Below are positions 7,344 through 18,173 of a stretch of 64,000 bases of DNA, one piece after another; the stretch's first letter is position 1, and every line of letters begins with the position of its first letter. Source of the stretch: Paludibacteraceae bacterium (GTDB lineage Bacteria > Bacteroidota > Bacteroidia > Bacteroidales > Paludibacteraceae); contig JAGCLD010000006.1 of NCBI GenBank assembly GCA_017647145.1, forward strand, positions 1-64,000, read 5' to 3'. Both the position numbers and the translations under genes were made by a program. The notes under the pieces are model-generated. The model saw only the letters and a program-made list of their open reading frames with translations. It did not search any database and was not told the origin of the DNA.

Positions 7344-10300
7344 TTATAGCACGATTAGTTTTGCCATGTAGATATCGCCTTCGTCAGTGGTAATACGTAT
7401 GAGGTAAGTACCTGAGACATTGAATCCACTTAGACGAACATCTTCTGCTGTTTGCCTATCAAAGACTTGTTCTTTGACCTTTGCGCCAATCGGGCTGAAT
7501 ATTTCTACCTTGATTTTGTCGGCATCAAATTCTTGTTCTACTACAACTACTCCACCTTTCTTCACCGGATTAGGACTGAGGGTGAGTGTAGTTGCGTAGG
7601 CTTCGTTGATAGCCACTACCGGTTCAACAATCAAGGTAAGCACTACGATGCTGTCACATCCGCCTACTGCTTGGAGTGTATCTTTGTAAAGACCTTCCTC
7701 GGTAAGGTTGACGAATCCATACTTATTATATACTTCACCTTCTTGAATAGTATCTGTCAGTATTGTGTAGAGTTGTTCTACAAAGTTGAGTTTATAATTA
7801 ACTACACTATCACAACCTGTCACTGCAGTCAGATGAAGTGGATAAACACCAGACTTGGTGTAGGTTTTTCCACCTATTTCAAACGATGTACCTTGACAGA
7901 GGTTATATTCTAAGGTTGTAGAATAAGCAGGATTAACCGTAACATTCACAGTAACCACACTGTCACATCCTTCCACAGAGAGGAGAGGTTCAGCATAGGT
8001 GCCCGCTTGAGTGATGCGTTGCGTACCCAATTCATATACATCTCCTTGACAGATTTCCACATCAAATGTATGAGCGTAATTGTCAACCAGAACCAAATTG
8101 AGCACATAGACACTATCACATCCTAAAACAGAAGTGTGTGTATCAAAGTATTCACCTGCTTCATGGATTGTTTGTCCTCTCCATGTATATGGCAAGTCAG
8201 CGCTACAGAAACGTATAGTTTCTTCAAATCTGTATGACTTATTCATTGAGAGTATGAGCACAGTTGCACTGTCACAGCCAAGAGTTGAGGTAGCCATATT
8301 CACATAGGTTCCCGGTTCTGAAACTTTGAAGCCAAATTGTTCAAAGACTTCACCTTGACAGATGGAATAACGAATAGTGTCCATCGTAGCTTGACCTACA
8401 GCAAGAGAAAGTGTGTAAAGCGTATCAGCGCCAGCTTCATTGACAACCAAACGGGTGTAAATGTATGGTTCAGGTTGCGCTACAACATTGAGAGCCGGAA
8501 TTTCAAAGCCGTTTTCACGATAAGCATATCCGGCACAGGTTGTATCGGCAAGAGCAACTTGTGCAGTTTGACTAATGCGAACATTATCCAAGTGTACATA
8601 ACGATATGCATTCATTATACGTGATTCACCTGCAAAGGCTACGCGAATAATCTTTCCAGCATACCTACTCATATCCATGCTGTAGGCTCTACCATTGAGA
8701 GGAATATTGCTATAGACAGAATCACCGTCAACATCATTCCAGATTATCGCATTTTCTCTATCCCAAGATTTTCCATTATCTAATGAAACGAGTACAGCAA
8801 ACTTATCATCTTCCACTTCTCCTGTTACCTCTTCACACATATCTATTGGTGTTGAATTATCGGCTCCTCTATTGCCCTGAGAGAGTGCTAAGTCAAAAGT
8901 AAGTTTTACATCCCCTTCAGGAATAGAAATAGCCGGTGTAAGTATCCAATTACGTGTAGATGTTTTTACACTACCAAAGATTTGCATATTTTGACTATAA
9001 GTGAAGATACCCAGTTTAGCATGTACACTATTCCAAGGACAATCTTTTCCATACACCCATGGAACTTCACCTTCAAGTGTCAAAACTCCACTGGAAGCCA
9101 AATCCTTTTCATTTTGCTGCAACGGTGCACCATTTATGACTTCATCGATATATCCAACAGCCTTATCCCATCCCGCAAGTTCCAAAACATTACTTGTTGA
9201 GGCCACGTTGAATGTTTCATAAAATGGGAGAGTACGCGGTGCTGCCATTGTACGTATTGTTGTAAGTCCCCATGATGTAGTACCATCTTCACAACGTGTG
9301 CGAACTGCGCAATGGTACTCTGTATTAGGTTTGAGCCCTGTTATCACATATGGTTTCTTATCAACGACTCCATTAAATACATCGGCTGTATAGTCAGCAT
9401 TTTGAAGATTTTCTTCTGTGAAGGCAGTTGATGAAACTTTCATTTCCCATGCTTTACCATTCACCCAATCCAGTTCAACTTCTGTTCCAGTCATGATAGC
9501 ATTGTAAGTGAAGTGTTCAGGTGTTGCACATTCCACTTGTTCTATCTTCACATTATCTACAGCAGCCGGTTTTTCACCAGAGCGAACAGAATTATAATTG
9601 TTCCAATAGAATGCCAGATAATACACACCATCTTCAGGAACAAAGAAGGACAATGTATCAGTCAGCCATGTCTGTTGATCACGCATTGCTCTTGTAGAGA
9701 TTTCCGCAACTACAACATCTGACAAATCAGTGTTTTCCAAATAGTTTAGACCCGCTGAATTATTCTTCAGCTGATTGGATTCATATAAACCATTGTTCTT
9801 CATAGGCGATATATTTTGCATATCCACCATCGCATCAATAAGGAAAATACGCATGTAATCATACATATTCGTAGAGGAAGACGATGTGGTGGACATTGAT
9901 GCCTGTGAGGTCCAATCCAAAATCAACTGATGGCGTCCGGCAGCGAAGCTAACAGGTTTATATGCATAAGTTTGCGCAGCAGCACTTGAATAGTCAAATT
10001 TGCTTCCATTATTGGAAATATACAAACAAGTATCATTTTCTTTTGCTCCAGTTCCAAATGTCCACATATTTAACGCCGTATTAGTATTCAGAACTTGAAC
10101 CATATTCCATTGTTGATTTTGTTCAGCTACAGAGAAATCGTCGTAATAAGGCAATTGTGCAGGTAACGATCTTGTTTTGCGTTCACCTATCTTCCTCCAC
10201 AATCCGACTCCTTTATCTTCGCAGATAGTTCTCACAAAGACATTGTAGAGTGTATTTGGACGAAGTCCTGTGATTGTAGTTTGTTCAGTTCCTTCCACAT

Positions 10301-13300
10301 GCACAATCATTGAGTCTGTTTGACCGGAATAGTAAAGCACATCATATGACGGCATTGGTTCTTCCATATTCCACTTCACAAGCATAGTGCTTTCAGTAGC
10401 ATCAAGCAACTCACCATCTATTGGAGATGGACATCCCACAGCAGTTACTTCAATATTATCAATTTGCACGCATGCGTCATTACCAGATTGACGGAAGGCA
10501 ATATATTGACCATCTCCTTCATATTTGCTGAAACGCACAAGCACTTCAGACCATTCCAGATATTTTGGATTCAATCTGCAAATCGGAACAAATGTACTGG
10601 TATCTCTCGGATTAGTCATAACACCCACTTCCGGTCCTTTGGCAGCACTCACTGAAGAATGAATCATAAGTGAGAGTTGTACTGTATCCATTCGGGCATT
10701 CAGTTTTGGCAAGACATAGTACTGCCAATGTTCATTACTGAGGAATTGAGTACTACAAGAAGCATCCAAATACATACCATCTAACACATAAGTGCTTTTG
10801 TTATCAGCATAAGGGTCAGTAGAATTAGAGTTCATTGTCCAGCAAGCACTTGAAGAACCTTTTTCCCAAACATTAAAGTTTTCACGATAAGGCAATTCAT
10901 AGATAGGAGGGCACGCTGTGCGAGTAACAATCATATTCGACCATGCTTCCTCATTGTCAGCACAGAGCACAGATAGACAAGCGTAATAATTTCTATCAGC
11001 GTCCAATGCATTTAACGTAAAGCTGTTACCCGTCACCACAGTATCCAACATAGCTGAAGCAGTTGCTACTTGTGTCTCATCCACATATTGGGTAAACACT
11101 TTCAAGCGATACTTTTCTTCATACTTTCTTGTTGACCATTCATAGGTAATAAAATTTGAATACCTCGTCTTTGCCTTAAATGTAACCGGTGGGAGACATC
11201 CACTGATTTCTTCAACTGTCAAGTTATCAATATAAACTTTCGGTTGAATATCCAGAGCTCTCACCTTAAGTGCAATATTTTTACCCCATTCAACTATGGT
11301 ATCCAAATCGCCTTCTTCATTCACTTCCACCTTGATATTTCCAATATAAGAATCAAATGGTATATTTACCTTTTGCCATTCATATTGTTTGAGAGAAATA
11401 GTTTTAATCACTTCGAATTCATCTTTAAGATAGACACCCACTTGTAATTCTCCAGACTCTGTTATGGTAGTAGCATAAAAACTTATCATCAAAGAATCAA
11501 CTCGCTTAGGCATTTCCGGCAATGAAGCAGAAACCCATCCGGCTTGTGGTGCATGGAGACACAATGCCGCTCCATAAGAAAGTTCCTTAGTATAGTCAGT
11601 TGTTCCACCTGACAATTGTGATACTGTTCCTCGATGAAGGTAAGCATAGGTTTTGTTTATTTCTTTATTTCCCTTAGCTTCCAAGCAAGGATGGTAACAT
11701 CCTCTTATGATCTGATGTTCTGTACTCAAAGAATATGTATCAAACTTTTCTACATAAGGCAAAGTATATTTCGTAGGACAAGCTGTTGTGAAAGTTTTCG
11801 CATCCAACCACAAACTTGAACCATTTTTCGGATTAGCCACATCACATATTGATTGCAAATAAACCGCATACGGATGTCCAGCTTGTAAATTAGTAACCAC
11901 GCATGATGGCTGTCCTGTAACAATGGTATCCAATACTACATTTGCGCTACTTTCGATATTGCTCAAAACTCTATTAGACACTTTCATACGCCAAGCAGTT
12001 TCTGCTTCACCCGGCGTCCAAGTTACCTTAACAGAGTTTTCTTGAATATCTTCAAAGGTCAAATCTTTTGGTTGTTCACAAGGTTTTGGTCCCACATAGA
12101 AATTATCAACCACACAATATACAGTAGTTCCTGCCGCTTCACGTGCTGAGAAGATATGGAAGGCAACTTGCAAAGAATCACCAGCATATTCAGCCAATGA
12201 AATTGTTTGATTATAGAATTTACCTTCACCCTTATTAGCGACATCCAGCAATGAGTTTACAGACTTATAACCTTTACCCTTATAGTCGTCTGTATTCAAC
12301 ACCCAAACATGTGCATCTTCTTGTTTCCATGTTTTACCCATATCTTTAGAGATCAACACAGCAAACAAATCCGCTTCATCCAGATAGGATGTAATATCTT
12401 CTTGACAAGCTTTCGTTTGAATGCTACTGTTAATATACACCATATCAAAACGCAACTGATATCCATCTTGGGCAATGAAAGAAGGAGAATATGCATAATA
12501 ACGAATACCCCCTTTTGAGCCTTTCTTTTTAGAAGCAACAGATCTCAAGAAACCATTTTTTTCAAAAGTTTCACAGCCAGCGAAGTTGCTGGTATTGTTA
12601 GAATATTTACTCCATCCTTGTGTACCAGTACCTTTTGAAGCCCCTTCAAAGAGTTCTTGCATTGTTGGTGCCGAACTAGCCGCTTGTGTTTCAGCCGCCC
12701 CTATCCTTACCCAAGGTGCATTGATAGTGGTTATAGCATCATTAAAGTTATTATTGTATGGAGTAGCCACTGAAGAAGCAGTGGTAAACGAACCTACAGC
12801 CCAATCAGATTTATTTGTGTCGTCATACGTACGTATTGCATAATAGTAAGTTTTACCCACTGTTAATCCTTCCGCCACAAACTTATGTGTAGTTATGTCA
12901 CTACCAGAGACAACAGCACTTGCGTTTTCAATTTGTGAACGTTTGCTTACTGCTGTTAAATCCGTAGTTAAAATCTTCACCATTGCTTTTTCACCACCTT
13001 CCCATGTCAACTCAGCCTTTGTTCCCGGAATAAAGTCAGTTTTGACTTTCACGAAACGCGGTTGCGGAGTGGCACAAGTGTCGATAGCTACATTATCAAT
13101 CGCCACCGGACATTTAGAACCACTTGCACTATTTTCACACCACAAGAAAGCAACATTATACAAGCCATCAGCAGGAACCACCACATCAACGATTGATTCT
13201 TTCCATCCATTACTCCATATAGAGTCACCACTCAAATAGAAGTTTTCTGTAGTAGTCGTTTTATCCACAGACAAACAAATCCATGTTTCCGGCATAGATG

Positions 13301-16181
13301 TAGCCATTGTGCCATATTTAGCATAGAATTTATTAGCCACTAAAACCTCATCAGCTGGAACCAAGAACGCTCTCAAGCAATTGTTCTTAGCATTACCAAA
13401 ACCTTTCCAATTGAAAGAGATCTTATATCCCCCCTTCGCAAATTGGAAAGTACGATAGAGATAAGACGTTTTATTACCGGAGGTTGGCTTAAACTCAAAA
13501 GTTTGTTCTGCTGGGTTATTAGAAGCATAAGCAGCAGGATTGCCTGGCTGAACCAATGCCTTTGTACCCACAACCCATTGGTTGACATTATTACCATTCT
13601 CATACGTCCATAAAGCATTTTCCTGTTCATTGCTAAAGTCATGACGATAACCAACAGGTTTAGCAGGCACTTTCAATGTAGTTGCAGAAATCAAACGCCA
13701 ATTAGAAGCATCATTATTACCACATTCAGCACGTACATAAACATCATAGGTAGTAAATTCTTTTAGACCTGTAAGTTTATATTCAGGTTTATCAGTCACC
13801 TTAACTTTAGTACCTTCAGTTTTCACATCAAATCCCTCTTCTCCGTAACAAACGGTCCACTCTGTTTCATTACCACGCGGAGTCCATGTTGCGACAAATC
13901 CAGAGTTAGTTAAATTTGCCACATCAATAGATTCAACCATTTTACATGTAGGAATTTTTTCAATCACAACATCATCCACCATTACAGGTCCCAAAGTGAT
14001 TTTACCCACTAAAAATGCTATGTAGCGTCCATCTCCCTTATACTTATCAAATTCCACCGTAAATTCTTGCCATTGATTTTTAGAATTGAAACTCAACGTA
14101 TCAATCGGCGTGAATGTAGTTGGTTCAGAAGGGTCGGTCATCACTCCCACTCGAAGTTTATAGCCATCGGTAGCTATATATCCCATAAAAGTAACTTGGA
14201 GTTGATTCAACGGTGTGTTCAGTTTTGGTGTAATCAAATAGTTTTCGCATTGCGTATCACTATGAATCTGGCAACTTGCAGGGGCTGAGTGAGGATTTGA
14301 AGCATAGAGCCATGGAAATGTAGAATATGTTCCTGCCGCTTTCCATCCATTAGGAAGTGCAGAATTTTGTCCATATGCATAGCCGTCAAAATTCTGTGTA
14401 TAAGGGACCTTAACTTCGTCTGTAGGTTCACATGCAGTGTTAAATCTCCACTCGCTCCATTCTTCCGAACAAGAAGGCTTCACATACCACTTGTATGACA
14501 CAGCCGGTTCAAGTCCTGTGAGTGTATAACTAAGATCATTAACCTTACCATCAAAAACTTCCGCTTTTTGAGTCATGGCACGTAAAGGTTCTTTAGAAAC
14601 CTTCAAATCATAGCTATCTGCATTGCCGGCCCATGAAAGGGTAACCTCATCAGACTTCACATCAGCCACTCTCAAAGCAGTCACTTTGGCACATGTAGGC
14701 ATATACTCCACTCTGATATTATCGATGTAACATGTTGTAGAGGAACCTCCTTCTTTGGTTTGATATTTACCGGCTTCTTGTTGGAAAGCAATGTACTTAC
14801 CAACTCCTTTATAGCTGGCAAAAGACACTGTCACTGTTTTCCACTCATTTACATTGGCTCCTAATTTAATGGCAGACACCTCATCTACCACAACGAAGGA
14901 ACCTTCATCTGCAGGATCTTCCACTACTCCTATTCGCAAATTAGCATGGGCTGTACCTGAGATTTTATAATCAAACGTAACTTGGACTTTTTGAATCTTG
15001 TCCACATTCAGGCAAGGCATAATAGTAAAGGACTCAATTGTACCATATGCTGTGCTCACATAACCTTTAATATTCAATACGCGATTCTCTTTTGCCTCTC
15101 CTGACGGATTAAACGCAGCTGTTTTTCCACATCCACGATATGGATAATACTGATAAGCTGAAGCATATTCCTTCAACAATTGTTCGTTCTTCCAATACGT
15201 CCAATTGGCAGGCAGGTTAAGTGTATCTACATTCGTTTTGTCGGTATATTCTTTATTATCCACACCCGGCCAATCTTCAAAATCCATCAAATAAGGTACA
15301 TCCACCATCACAAGCGGGCTATAAACCAATGCGGACCACACTGAATAATCTTCATATCCGCAGTAATTGCGCACATATATATAATATTCTTTTTTAGGAG
15401 CAAGACCGGTCACGTGGTATTCTCTGAGCACCACAGTGCCATCATACACATCAGCCTTCTGACTCATATCTGTAAGCGGAGTACTTGACACCTTAAGTTC
15501 TGAATACCGCACATCCTGACTACCATCCCAACTTAACTTAACCGAAGTTGAGGTATTTTCAGTCATACGAACATTAGGCGCCACACCACAATAAGAAACC
15601 GCCGCCACTTTCACTTCATCCAACATCACGCCACGACCATTACCATTAAGAGCCTCGAAGCATATTTGATAGTTTTGACTTAGAGCATAAGCTTTCAGTT
15701 CCACTGTATCTTTCGTCCACACGTCATGACTCTTATCTATCGTCTTAAGCAAGGTCCAAGCATCTGTATCTTGTGCACGTCCGTAGATGCGCAAGGTATC
15801 TACAAGAGAGTTGCCATCAAGAATACGTCCCGTGTTAGCATACCAAAATGTCAATAAGGGCTCACCCACTCCCACATTAGCAAAAGTAGTAAGATCCAAT
15901 TTTGGAGTAAGCAACTTAGACGTTTGAGTAGACGTAACACCATCTACAAAGAAGAGCATATCCGCTTGACCCGCATATGCCTTAGCCGGAAGTTCATTAC
16001 CCGTGTCAGTTGCATCATGAGTCCACAGAGCCGTACCCTGACCATTCTCGATTACCCAACCATCAGGTAATCCTGCTTCAAAACCCGTGTTAAGAATGCT
16101 GTACTGCGCAGAAGCCAAAAACGCAAAGCACATAAAGCACAACATCCACACCTTTCTCAAATGTTTTTGTGTTACTTTCAT
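7344..16181 (-). CDS. Giant secreted mosaic protein with T9SS sorting domain (choice-of-anchor J/fibronectin III-like repeats)
   Basis: 2945 residues. A signal peptide ends near FLASAQ. From about residue 30 to 2550 the protein alternates beta-sandwich domains of roughly 170-200 residues (choice-of-anchor J or MAM-like, with recurring LDxVxV or IDNxxVE ends) with eight fibronectin III-like domains that begin with a conserved Cys-x-x-P or similar, near residues 197, 495, 745, 1034, 1368, 1661, 1915 and 2217. Five repeats of about 50 residues, each ending GCDS, follow (2600-2850). The last 80 residues (from LSPNPVKKGG to the C-terminus) match the type A sorting domain of type IX secretion, so it should cross the outer membrane and be surface-attached or released. 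Adhesion or glycan binding is the usual guess; no catalytic domain is recognised. A PorT-like T9SS component is encoded at 33510. Confidence 0.9.
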   Translation of the reverse strand: MKVTQKHLRKVWMLCFMCFAFLASAQYSILNTGFEAGLPDGWVIENGQGTALWTHDATDTGNELPAKAYAGQADMLFFVDGVTSTQTSKLLTPKLDLTTFANVGVGEPLLTFWYANTGRILDGNSLVDTLRIYGRAQDTDAWTLLKTIDKSHDVWTKDTVELKAYALSQNYQICFEALNGNGRGVMLDEVKVAAVSYCGVAPNVRMTENTSTSVKLSWDGSQDVRYSELKVSSTPLTDMSQKADVYDGTVVLREYHVTGLAPKKEYYIYVRNYCGYEDYSVWSALVYSPLVMVDVPYLMDFEDWPGVDNKEYTDKTNVDTLNLPANWTYWKNEQLLKEYASAYQYYPYRGCGKTAAFNPSGEAKENRVLNIKGYVSTAYGTIESFTIMPCLNVDKIQKVQVTFDYKISGTAHANLRIGVVEDPADEGSFVVVDEVSAIKLGANVNEWKTVTVSFASYKGVGKYIAFQQEAGKYQTKEGGSSTTCYIDNIRVEYMPTCAKVTALRVADVKSDEVTLSWAGNADSYDLKVSKEPLRAMTQKAEVFDGKVNDLSYTLTGLEPAVSYKWYVKPSCSEEWSEWRFNTACEPTDEVKVPYTQNFDGYAYGQNSALPNGWKAAGTYSTFPWLYASNPHSAPASCQIHSDTQCENYLITPKLNTPLNQLQVTFMGYIATDGYKLRVGVMTDPSEPTTFTPIDTLSFNSKNQWQEFTVEFDKYKGDGRYIAFLVGKITLGPVMVDDVVIEKIPTCKMVESIDVANLTNSGFVATWTPRGNETEWTVCYGEEGFDVKTEGTKVKVTDKPEYKLTGLKEFTTYDVYVRAECGNNDASNWRLISATTLKVPAKPVGYRHDFSNEQENALWTYENGNNVNQWVVGTKALVQPGNPAAYASNNPAEQTFEFKPTSGNKTSYLYRTFQFAKGGYKISFNWKGFGNAKNNCLRAFLVPADEVLVANKFYAKYGTMATSMPETWICLSVDKTTTTENFYLSGDSIWSNGWKESIVDVVVPADGLYNVAFLWCENSASGSKCPVAIDNVAIDTCATPQPRFVKVKTDFIPGTKAELTWEGGEKAMVKILTTDLTAVSKRSQIENASAVVSGSDITTHKFVAEGLTVGKTYYYAIRTYDDTNKSDWAVGSFTTASSVATPYNNNFNDAITTINAPWVRIGAAETQAASSAPTMQELFEGASKGTGTQGWSKYSNNTSNFAGCETFEKNGFLRSVASKKKGSKGGIRYYAYSPSFIAQDGYQLRFDMVYINSSIQTKACQEDITSYLDEADLFAVLISKDMGKTWKQEDAHVWVLNTDDYKGKGYKSVNSLLDVANKGEGKFYNQTISLAEYAGDSLQVAFHIFSAREAAGTTVYCVVDNFYVGPKPCEQPKDLTFEDIQENSVKVTWTPGEAETAWRMKVSNRVLSNIESSANVVLDTIVTGQPSCVVTNLQAGHPYAVYLQSICDVANPKNGSSLWLDAKTFTTACPTKYTLPYVEKFDTYSLSTEHQIIRGCYHPCLEAKGNKEINKTYAYLHRGTVSQLSGGTTDYTKELSYGAALCLHAPQAGWVSASLPEMPKRVDSLMISFYATTITESGELQVGVYLKDEFEVIKTISLKQYEWQKVNIPFDSYIGNIKVEVNEEGDLDTIVEWGKNIALKVRALDIQPKVYIDNLTVEEISGCLPPVTFKAKTRYSNFITYEWSTRKYEEKYRLKVFTQYVDETQVATASAMLDTVVTGNSFTLNALDADRNYYACLSVLCADNEEAWSNMIVTRTACPPIYELPYRENFNVWEKGSSSACWTMNSNSTDPYADNKSTYVLDGMYLDASCSTQFLSNEHWQYYVLPKLNARMDTVQLSLMIHSSVSAAKGPEVGVMTNPRDTSTFVPICRLNPKYLEWSEVLVRFSKYEGDGQYIAFRQSGNDACVQIDNIEVTAVGCPSPIDGELLDATESTMLVKWNMEEPMPSYDVLYYSGQTDSMIVHVEGTEQTTITGLRPNTLYNVFVRTICEDKGVGLWRKIGERKTRSLPAQLPYYDDFSVAEQNQQWNMVQVLNTNTALNMWTFGTGAKENDTCLYISNNGSKFDYSSAAAQTYAYKPVSFAAGRHQLILDWTSQASMSTTSSSSTNMYDYMRIFLIDAMVDMQNISPMKNNGLYESNQLKNNSAGLNYLENTDLSDVVVAEISTRAMRDQQTWLTDTLSFFVPEDGVYYLAFYWNNYNSVRSGEKPAAVDNVKIEQVECATPEHFTYNAIMTGTEVELDWVNGKAWEMKVSSTAFTEENLQNADYTADVFNGVVDKKPYVITGLKPNTEYHCAVRTRCEDGTTSWGLTTIRTMAAPRTLPFYETFNVASTSNVLELAGWDKAVGYIDEVINGAPLQQNEKDLASSGVLTLEGEVPWVYGKDCPWNSVHAKLGIFTYSQNMQIFGSVKTSTRNWILTPAISIPEGDVKLTFDLALSQGNRGADNSTPIDMCEEVTGEVEDDKFAVLVSLDNGKSWDRENAIIWNDVDGDSVYSNIPLNGRAYSMDMSRYAGKIIRVAFAGESRIMNAYRYVHLDNVRISQTAQVALADTTCAGYAYRENGFEIPALNVVAQPEPYIYTRLVVNEAGADTLYTLSLAVGQATMDTIRYSICQGEVFEQFGFKVSEPGTYVNMATSTLGCDSATVLILSMNKSYRFEETIRFCSADLPYTWRGQTIHEAGEYFDTHTSVLGCDSVYVLNLVLVDNYAHTFDVEICQGDVYELGTQRITQAGTYAEPLLSVEGCDSVVTVNVTVNPAYSTTLEYNLCQGTSFEIGGKTYTKSGVYPLHLTAVTGCDSVVNYKLNFVEQLYTILTDTIQEGEVYNKYGFVNLTEEGLYKDTLQAVGGCDSIVVLTLIVEPVVAINEAYATTLTLSPNPVKKGGVVVVEQEFDADKIKVEIFSPIGAKVKEQVFDRQTAEDVRLSGFNVSGTYLIRITTDEGDIYMAKLIVL

Positions 16182-16329
16182 AAATCAGTAAATTAGATTA
16201 ATAATTATTGGTTAGTTAATTTTTTTTTATCAAACTACGACACATAATAGAGTTTCAAGTACAAGAAATGCCTTTCCTCTCCATAATCACCCCCTTCACT
16301 CTCATTCTCTCGCATATAACAAAATGCTA

Positions 16330-16361
16330 CAAACATATTCCCACAAATGCAACTTTGTCAA
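16330..16361 (-). promoter_or_regulatory. Possible promoter of the giant T9SS cargo gene
   Basis: Minus strand TTG-N21-TATGTTTG. The match is fair, and the leader would be about 140 nt. Other AT-rich candidates exist nearby. Confidence 0.35.
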
Positions 16362-16546
16362 TATTCCAATCAGCAAAATACAGCCATTAGTGTTACATAC
16401 TTTCAAAATGTCATAATATTACTTAAAAATAGCAAAAGAATAGACCATTTTTACAGTAAAAACATGGCAAATATATAAAATTTACTAACAAATGCAAAAT
16501 AAATAGAAACTTATTTCATGACATCTGCGACACACCACCTCATCCT

Positions 16547-16587
16547 ATCACTCCGCCACTTATAGTCCATATAGCGGAGTGATTTTT
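16547..16587 (+). terminator. Orphan hairpin with T-run
   Basis: Perfect 10-bp stem ATCACTCCGC/GCGGAGTGAT with a 17-nt loop, then TTTTGAT on the plus strand. No plus-strand gene precedes it, so it may end a small RNA or a leaderless fragment. Confidence 0.5.
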
Positions 16588-16759
16588 GATAGTATTTTAG
16601 GAAAAATAAAAACAACATCCCAATACCTCAATGTGCCTTCTTGTAAATCAAGCAACAATTGGCGTATTAGAACATTTAGTTATGATCTTTTGCCTTTATT
16701 TATTTGTTCGATTTTCTCCTCAAAAAGCAAGGAAAGCCTTGAAAAATTGAAGTAAACAC

Positions 16760-16801
16760 GACCCGTCAGCATCCCGTAAGAACTGCTGGCGGGTCACTTT
16801 T
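16760..16801 (+). terminator. Orphan strong terminator-like hairpin
   Basis: 12-bp stem GACCCGTCAGCA/TGCTGGCGGGTC (one G-U), 12-nt loop, then ACTTTTTAT. No plus-strand gene lies upstream. Confidence 0.6.
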
Positions 16802-16856
16802 TATCATTCGAGAATAATGGTTACTCGAATATGGTTTTAATGGAATGAAATAACAA

Positions 16857-16883
16857 GGGGATGCACCGTAAAGGTACATCCCC
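16857..16883 (-). terminator. Terminator of the 16.9 kb lipoprotein gene
   Basis: Minus strand GGGGATGTACC/GGTGCATCCCC (one G-U) with a 5-nt loop, then TTGTTATTTC. It lies about 30 nt past the stop. Confidence 0.75.
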
Positions 16884-16911
16884 TGATTGTGTAGTTATTT
16901 AATCTATAAGA

Positions 16912-18129
16912 TTACTTCGCAGTCTTGAAGATGAAGCTTACGTTGATAGTCTCGATTGCAGCCTCGACCTGGTCGAATATTGCCTTTACTGCAGCTGCAT
17001 CGTTCAAATCCAACTTACCCTCATTTGCCATCATCTCAACAACAGTGTTAGCAAGGAAAGTCTCGAATGATGACACAGGCATGTACATATGCATCTGTGT
17101 GTTGTCCTTATCCTGGAAAGTCCAGACATTGATATCCTTGCAAGCAGGGTTGCTTACACTCTTTTTGATTGTCATCTTGTTGCCATCAACAACAATTGGT
17201 GAAGGCATAGGTACATTCTCGCCGTTATAGTGGTAGTTGTAGACAATCTTGTCTGCTGAAGGGAACGACACGTTGAACAGGAGAGTCTTCATCATCTTGT
17301 CCAAGATGCGACCATCCATATTAGCGAGATTCAATGTCTGACCAGCAAACTCGAACTCTGCATCCTTAGCCTTGACATTCGTTACATAGATATTGTTGTA
17401 ATCGTAGCTCTTGTTTGGAAGGTCAAGGGACTGTTTAATTCGGAGCCAAGATGATGTTTCTTTTACAAGACCATTTTCAGTTGACGTAAATCCTGTAATA
17501 GTCATCATATCACCCAAATCTGATGCATTAGAAGCAACATTGAACTTGAAAGCTTTTCCTTCTCCTTTACCATGAACTATATACAAATCACCGAATACCT
17601 TATAATTAGACTCACCAACTACAACATAATCGTCTATATCGGGTATTCTTCCTGTTAAGATAAGCGTTCCATCTTCTTGGAATGTGTGAATCAACATATC
17701 GCCTTCCTTTCCTATTGGAAGTTGAGTGCAAACCCACATACCAACAATCTCATCAGCAAGGTCATTTGCACAGTAGTTGTAAACGTAACGCTCTCCAGTG
17801 TTCTCGAAGAGAGAGAATGCCTGACCAGGGATGATGTCAAAGTGTCCTGTGAAGTTATCATCATCCTCAAAGATCATAGTGATATTGTTCTCTTTGACAG
17901 TGACAGTACCCCTTACATTCTCCCAATACTCGCCGTCCTCGACGCCATAAGATACAGCAGTACCATCTGCATTGATAATCAAAACCTCAGCATAATTTTC
18001 AGTAAAGCAAGACCAAGTACCAGCGATATCTGCGCTGTGATCGTCATAGATGTGCTCAGGGTCATTGTCGCAAGCGGTGAAACCCAACATTGCCACGAGG
18101 GCAACTACCATTAACTTAAAAATCTTCAT
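16912..18129 (-). CDS. Lipocalin-like hypothetical lipoprotein
   Basis: 405 residues. A lipoprotein signal ends LGFTAC with Cys20, followed by the acidic stretch DNDPE, which resembles the acidic surface-export signal of Bacteroidetes lipoproteins (inference). Residues about 35-120 (IAGTWSCF, INADGTAVSY, ITMIFED) and 125-215 (IVGMWVCTQL, FQEDGTLILTG) look like two lipocalin-type beta domains; the C-terminal third (220-405) is not recognised. Function unknown. It stands alone, with its own leader, terminator and promoter. Its codon use is somewhat more GC-rich than its neighbours, by eye. Confidence 0.75.
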   Translation of the reverse strand: MKIFKLMVVALVAMLGFTACDNDPEHIYDDHSADIAGTWSCFTENYAEVLIINADGTAVSYGVEDGEYWENVRGTVTVKENNITMIFEDDDNFTGHFDIIPGQAFSLFENTGERYVYNYCANDLADEIVGMWVCTQLPIGKEGDMLIHTFQEDGTLILTGRIPDIDDYVVVGESNYKVFGDLYIVHGKGEGKAFKFNVASNASDLGDMMTITGFTSTENGLVKETSSWLRIKQSLDLPNKSYDYNNIYVTNVKAKDAEFEFAGQTLNLANMDGRILDKMMKTLLFNVSFPSADKIVYNYHYNGENVPMPSPIVVDGNKMTIKKSVSNPACKDINVWTFQDKDNTQMHMYMPVSSFETFLANTVVEMMANEGKLDLNDAAAVKAIFDQVEAAIETINVSFIFKTAK

Positions 18130-18173
18130 ACTTTTAGAATTTTGAAATTATTAAACGTTTTAAGAATTTGCAC

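Larger units (their letters stand above)
16182..16911. other. 730-bp region without a gene
   Basis: AT-rich. It holds the likely upstream region of the giant gene, two hairpins with T-runs on the plus strand, and the terminator of the lipoprotein gene. No reading frame with coding character was seen on either strand. Confidence 0.7.

Noticed and set aside
7452..7913. Plus-strand frame of 153 residues at the end of the giant gene
   Set aside because: Antisense of the GCDS repeats and sorting domain; composition is Phe/Tyr/Cys-heavy as expected for a shadow frame.
16925..18114. Plus-strand frames opposite the lipoprotein gene
   Set aside because: The minus-strand gene has lipobox, terminator and leader; the plus frames are fragments of its antisense.
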